DNA from: Akkermansia muciniphila
GTDB lineage: Bacteria > Verrucomicrobiota > Verrucomicrobiia > Limisphaerales > UBA9464
Reading direction: 5' to 3'
Length of the DNA stretch: 8,902 nt
Assembly: GCA_945873715.1 (NCBI GenBank)
Contig: CAMCFL010000095.1
Coordinates: 1-8,902 of the forward strand
Below the pieces are notes generated by a model. That model searched no databases. It was given only the letters and a program-made list of their open reading frames with translations, and was not told where the DNA came from. A program made the translations under genes and the position numbers. This document shows positions 6,601 through 8,902 of this stretch, piece by piece. Position 1 is the first letter of the stretch. Each line of letters begins with the position of its first letter.

Positions 6601-7642
6601 CGGGACCGATCCGCGCCTCACCGGGGGTGCCATTTCCGCCTCGGCCTTTCCATACAACGCCGGGGTGCCGCCCGAGTTTGACGCCAACACACGGGTGATT
6701 GCCCGTGCCTATTCCCTCGTTGCCAGAGCGGGCACTCCGAACAGTCGATGGGGTGGGCCCATGACGTCGGTCGTCGTCGTGAGCCGGCCGGCCCTCCGCT
6801 TTACCGAGGTCCATTTCCATCCCTCCGGCGAGGGTACGGCGGAGTTTCTGGAGATCTTCAACCCGGGCGAGAGTACCGTCCTTCTGGACGGTTGGCAGCT
6901 TTCCGGGGGGGTCCAGTTCCGCTTCGCGGGTACCAATCGACTGGACCGGCTCGATCCGGGCCAACGCTGCCTCGTCGTGGCGGAGACCAACGCCTTCCTG
7001 CCGCTCCCCGCTGGTGTCGTGATCGCCGGCCAGTTCGAGGGGCGACTCGCCAATTCGTCGGACTCGGTCGATCTGCTCGGCCCAGTGGGGGAAATCGTGG
7101 ATTCGATCCGCTACCTGGACGACAGCGAACCCCTGTCCGATGGCGGTGGGTGGAGTCTGGTCCCGCGAAGCGAGGCGTCCCTCGACGCCACCCTGTGGCG
7201 GTTGAGCGCGGCCGTTGGCGGTTCGCCTGGGACGCCCGACCTCGCATCCCTGGCCGGCCCAGGTGGGGATGCCGATGCCGATGGATTGCCGGATGTCTGG
7301 GAGCGCCAATACGGTCTGATCGTCGGTGAAGCGGCCTCCGATCGGGGGGAAGACGATCGCGATGCCGATGGGGTAAACAACCTCGGAGAGTTCCTTGCCG
7401 GGACTCACCCCCTCGTCTCGGCATCGGTGATGAACCTGTCTGCCCAGATCGAGGAAACAGGCCGGATCCGGCTTCGTTGGCCCCGGTTGCCGGGGCGTGC
7501 CGTGCGGGTGCTGGTCGGCGAGGCTCCCGGTGGTCCCTTCCGGGTCTTGGTCGACGTTCCCGCCCGTGGCACCGGAGGCGAGGAGGAGGTGACGGACGCG
7601 ATCGGTATTGGAGAGCGTTTCTACCGACTGAGCGTGCCGTGA
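3689..7642 (+). CDS. Large secreted CotH-kinase family protein with lamin-tail and chitobiase-like domains
   Basis: This is a 1317-residue exported protein. A signal peptide covers residues 1-20 (LALLLLWLGLGA, then AxxQG). The order then is: a galactose-binding-like beta-sandwich (about 22-190), an SbsA-like Ig domain (193-262), lamin-tail domain 1 (294-402, VQISEFMADN, DWIELHNPS), a chitobiase/FN3-like domain (448-525, IRYTTNN), CotH kinase (about 535-830), a helical part (850-930), a second chitobiase-like domain (943-1032, VFYTTNGTDP), lamin-tail domain 2 (1033-1145, EFLEIFNPG), a thrombospondin-3-like calcium repeat (1193-1240, DADADGLPD, DRDADGVNN) and a C-terminal module ending FYRLSVP. 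Kinase landmarks are YNGIYVLEEKV (675-685), GGYLFKVDRP (709-718), N798-V-D and W822-DFDRSLG. Bacillus CotH phosphorylates spore-coat proteins; the substrate here is unknown. ATG 3689 places the signal peptide at the N-terminus; the ribosome site is weak (CAGGA, 13 bases away). The gene stands alone between inverted copies of the 59-bp repeat. Confidence 0.92.
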   Translation: MRILALLLLWLGLGARATQGAVLLPGTALWHWQFTDVEPDPAAPGIWRELEYDGWATGWAQDPAPFRRALDGSGTSLPNHAGAWLARTTWVLPNPDQYSSYRFSGSVAGGAALWLNGVEIWRDRLAAGEESPGAAPTPGSSEVRSLELVLDRWDLPSLRPGSNVLSVLLLPEGPATPLRWVLGLDADPDLQPPVSVRILPPPGSRVSDLTEVEILFSEPVRGVDAADLWVNGLPAASVTPLGPDHYSFTLPALSQADVRVEWRSDAGITDRSTPPNPFKPEAWGYVVDDVVPPDTVQISEFMADNDRTLRDEDGDDVDWIELHNPSVRDVRLLGWGLSDDRDRPFKWTFPDVVLPARSFLLVYASEKNRTNVPGRLHTQFKLDAGGEYLGLTDASGQVVSAFAPRYPAQTRDVSFGRANGAPDVVGYFEKPTPGAANSQAGSSFAPGVAMDRPSGTYSGTIQVGLSLAAPDPNAVIRYTTNNTLPGATSPVYTAPLTFSTAVVLRARAFSPGRLPGPPSSSHYIPLSVGAAQFRSDLPVLLLHNYGRGRPSTLGVAGTVQLFEPLQGVTSMTNPPTLTARAQLASRGSSTEGLAKVSLKVEFRDEFELDRDLAWLGMPEDSDWVLYAPNGFDPIMTHNPFMYGLANDLGYYASRTRFVEVYLVQTGIGAVQTTSYNGIYVLEEKVKRGKDRVDVEKLEPEHALEPAVTGGYLFKVDRPDPGDTGFGVSGVTMMYVEPKEPEIERPERVAQRSYVGRFFSQFAAALYGASYRNPTTGYAHYLDVDQSIDFHLLNTVAFNVDALVLSTYLHKPREGKLTFGPLWDFDRSLGSTDGRDANPRTWGVNSFTAYWWPRLFSDPDFTQRWIDRYQELRLGQLSLSNTHARLDRLTGQLRQAQPRERIKWGTIYRGGTYANEIVYSKNWLSNRLDFMDTRFLPRVRAGVPVRDPLSGRVRLSLIPPTNNNVVVFYTTNGTDPRLTGGAISASAFPYNAGVPPEFDANTRVIARAYSLVARAGTPNSRWGGPMTSVVVVSRPALRFTEVHFHPSGEGTAEFLEIFNPGESTVLLDGWQLSGGVQFRFAGTNRLDRLDPGQRCLVVAETNAFLPLPAGVVIAGQFEGRLANSSDSVDLLGPVGEIVDSIRYLDDSEPLSDGGGWSLVPRSEASLDATLWRLSAAVGGSPGTPDLASLAGPGGDADADGLPDVWERQYGLIVGEAASDRGEDDRDADGVNNLGEFLAGTHPLVSASVMNLSAQIEETGRIRLRWPRLPGRAVRVLVGEAPGGPFRVLVDVPARGTGGEEEVTDAIGIGERFYRLSVP

Positions 7643-7664
7643 TTCCGGACGGTCCAGGTCCGTT

Positions 7665-7723
7665 GTAGGCCCGCTGCCCTCAGCGGGCGTTTCCTCATCG
7701 CCGCCTGAGGGCAGGCGGCCTAC
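7665..7723 (-). repeat. 59-bp double-hairpin element, copy 2 (inverted)
   Basis: This copy lies 22 bases after the CotH-kinase stop. Read on the minus strand it matches 3485-3543 at 56 of 59 positions, keeping both 8-bp hairpin stems and the complementary loops CCCT and AGGG. Similarity continues a little outside: ACAACGG on the side of the GCGGG half, and ACAACCAAC (7728-7736) on the other. It may serve as the 3' end structure of the CotH-kinase transcript, although there is no T-tract. Confidence 0.85.
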
Positions 7724-7739
7724 ATCCACAACCAACCCA

Positions 7740-7759
7740 GGATTCGCCCTGACGAATCC
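7740..7759 (+). other. Short hairpin upstream of the DUF4870 gene
   Basis: GGATTCG (7740-7746) pairs perfectly with CGAATCC (7753-7759) around loop CCCTGA. CCC just outside on the left can extend it with GGG on the right, leaving one bulged A. There is no T-tract. It may be part of the repeat's flank or of the leader of the next gene; I found no clear promoter in the 171-base gap 7643-7813. Confidence 0.4.
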
Positions 7760-7813
7760 GGGCCGCAGAATTCCAGTTCTCGGCCGGCTCCGACACGGAC
7801 ATCCTGCGGCGCC

Positions 7814-8224
7814 ATGGAAAACAATCCTGAACCTTCACCGCTCTCCACCGGTCCCGATCAGGCGGAGGCGCGACTTTGGAACATGCTTTCCCACGCGATG
7901 GCGCTGACCGGGTTGCTGACCGTCGTCGGGTTCATCCTCGGTCCTCTGCTGGTCTGGGTGATCCAACGCGAGAAGTACCCATCGGTGGATCAGCACGGCA
8001 AGGAATCCCTCAACTTCCAACTCTCGGTCCTGATCTATCAGATCGGCTTGGTGGGCGCGGGATTCGTCGTGGGAATCCTGACCTGCGGGATTGGGTGGTG
8101 GGTGGCGGGAGTCCTGAGCCTGCTTCTGCTGGCGGCGCATCTCATTCTCGTCATCATTGCCTCAGCGCAGGCTTGGTCTGGCGGTTTCTACCGCTATCCG
8201 TACATCCTGCGCCTGATTCAATGA
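7814..8224 (+). CDS. DUF4870 (Tic20-like) small membrane protein
   Basis: This is a 136-residue predicted inner-membrane protein. A polar N-terminus (1-20) is followed by LWNMLSHAMALTG (21-33), a first membrane span at about 30-50 (LTVVGFILGPLLVWVI), the family's conserved loop with VDQHGKESLNFQLS (58-71), and two further spans at about 72-95 and 96-118 (VVGILTCGIGWWVAGVLSLL, ILVIIASAQA). The C-terminus is YRYPYILRLIQ. The H-x-x-x-L-T-G start, the G-P-L-L-x-W segment and the D-x-H-G-K-E-x-L-N-F-Q signature are diagnostic of DUF4870 (PF09685). Members are common in bacteria and their function is unknown; the length is normal. ATG 7814 is the only sensible start, though no good ribosome site precedes it. 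The stop overlaps the ATG of the next gene by 4 bases, so the two are probably co-translated. Confidence 0.92.
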   Translation: MENNPEPSPLSTGPDQAEARLWNMLSHAMALTGLLTVVGFILGPLLVWVIQREKYPSVDQHGKESLNFQLSVLIYQIGLVGAGFVVGILTCGIGWWVAGVLSLLLLAAHLILVIIASAQAWSGGFYRYPYILRLIQ

Positions 8225-8902
8225 GGGCATGGAGAAGTGGTTGGTTCGGTCGGCTGCCGATTCAGTGGCTGACGTGTCTTTTCACGGGGGTGTCGGCGCT
8301 CGCTCAGTCGCCGCTGCTCCCGGCGGCTCCCGTGACGGTGGAAGCCGCGCAGGCGCTCGGCACCGAATGGGAAGTGCTCCTGCGAAAGGGCGAGGTGACG
8401 GCGGTGACTTCCCGGATGGATCTCCGCAGCCTCTCCGAAAGGGCGCTGGCGACGTTGCCGGGCGAGGAGGAGGCCCGACGAGAGTTCATCACCCAGTACG
8501 CGGCGGGTGCCGGTGCCGCCTATCAGCATGCGCTCCGGGGCGTGGTTCACTTCCGATTCCTGGGCGCCGTCCGGACCAATCAAGCCGGTGGCCTGGTGTT
8601 TCGCGCGCTCCTGCCCGACGGCTCCGCGAGCTATTGCCGTTACGTGGTCGAGGCGCGGGCGACCGGAGGCGTGGCGATCACCGATGTCTTCGTCCTGCCA
8701 ACCGGTGAATGGATGAGCGAATCCATCCGGTGGTTGTACCTGCTCAGTGAAGGGAAGCGCGGGCCCGCGCTGGCATCCAGACTTTCCGGAGCCCAGGCCG
8801 AGTTGGTCCGCCACGCGGCGCAGGTCGAGCGGCTGTTGGCCTATCAACAGCAGAAGAAGCACCCCGAGTTCCTCGAAGCCTACCGGTCCCTCCCGGTGGC
8901 GC
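8221..8902 (+). CDS. Secreted protein of unknown function (3' truncated by window)
   Basis: The frame opens at ATG 8221, overlapping the previous stop (ATGA), and stays open to the window edge, giving 227 residues. Residues 1-29 look like a signal peptide: basic start, hydrophobic core LTCLFTGVSALA, likely cleavage after ALAQ. The mature part has an alternating strand region (GTEWEVLLRKGEVTAV, VVHFRFLGAV, GGLVFRALLPDGSASY, VAITDVFVLPTGEWMSES) followed by a helix-rich stretch (185-220). The pattern 'VxFRFLG...LVFR...DG...Y...V...ITDVFV..TGE..SES.R..Y' recalls verrucomicrobial and planctomycetal exported proteins that continue into TPR-type repeats; that is from memory and not certain. There are no catalytic motifs. 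No ribosome site is seen, which fits translational coupling to the DUF4870 gene. Long frames on the other strand here are shadows. Confidence 0.75.
   Translation, partial: MRAWRSGWFGRLPIQWLTCLFTGVSALAQSPLLPAAPVTVEAAQALGTEWEVLLRKGEVTAVTSRMDLRSLSERALATLPGEEEARREFITQYAAGAGAAYQHALRGVVHFRFLGAVRTNQAGGLVFRALLPDGSASYCRYVVEARATGGVAITDVFVLPTGEWMSESIRWLYLLSEGKRGPALASRLSGAQAELVRHAAQVERLLAYQQQKKHPEFLEAYRSLPVA

Noticed and set aside
5645..7735. 696-aa open frame on the minus strand
   Set aside because: Antisense to the well-supported CotH kinase and lamin-tail codons and also crosses the 59-bp repeat; no recognisable motif.
8218..8862. 214-aa minus-strand and 159-aa plus-strand frames near the right end
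   Set aside because: Both conflict with the frame from ATG 8221, which has a signal peptide, overlaps the DUF4870 stop by 4 bases and stays open to the edge.

Overview
The window reads as a piece of a GC-rich chromosome, most likely from a Verrucomicrobiota species (Pedosphaera/Limisphaerales-like). This is inferred from family content. It has the end of an ASPIC/UnbV protein, very large secreted proteins built from IPT/TIG, lamin-tail, chitobiase-like and CotH-kinase modules, a DUF4870 membrane protein, and intergenic palindromes of the REP/MITE type. No phage, transposase, CRISPR, rRNA or tRNA gene was recognised.

Left part (2-3182, + strand). The tail of an ASPIC/UnbV gene overlaps a serine esterase/phospholipase of the alpha/beta-hydrolase fold by 4 bases (GTGA). 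A secreted protein of 723 residues follows, with a signal peptide, six IPT/TIG-like repeats, one DUF11/CARDB-like domain and a C-terminal module ending in YRLRLP. A textbook intrinsic-terminator sequence lies inside its signal-peptide codons.

Middle part (3183-3688). A lone, convergent minus-strand iscX gene (66 aa) ends 10 bases from the stop of the TIG gene. Next comes a 295-bp non-coding stretch packed with nested inverted repeats: a 59-bp double-hairpin element inside a larger imperfect palindrome, followed by a separate hairpin with 20-nt arms.

Right part (3689-8902, + strand). A 1317-residue secreted CotH-kinase protein has a nearly mirror-symmetric domain order (LTD, chitobiase-like, CotH kinase, chitobiase-like, LTD), then a calcium-binding-type repeat and a C-terminal module resembling that of the TIG protein. 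A second, inverted copy of the 59-bp element follows 22 bases after its stop, so the two copies bracket this gene. A DUF4870 membrane protein then overlaps by 4 bases (ATGA) a secreted protein that runs off the window end.

The exported proteins suggest an envelope or extracellular role for most of the window. IscX and the esterase look like unrelated housekeeping or metabolic genes. I see no convincing defence system or other new multi-gene machine. The most unusual signals are the paired inverted elements around the CotH gene, the terminator inside the TIG reading frame, the orphan iscX, and the C-terminal module shared by the two large secreted proteins.
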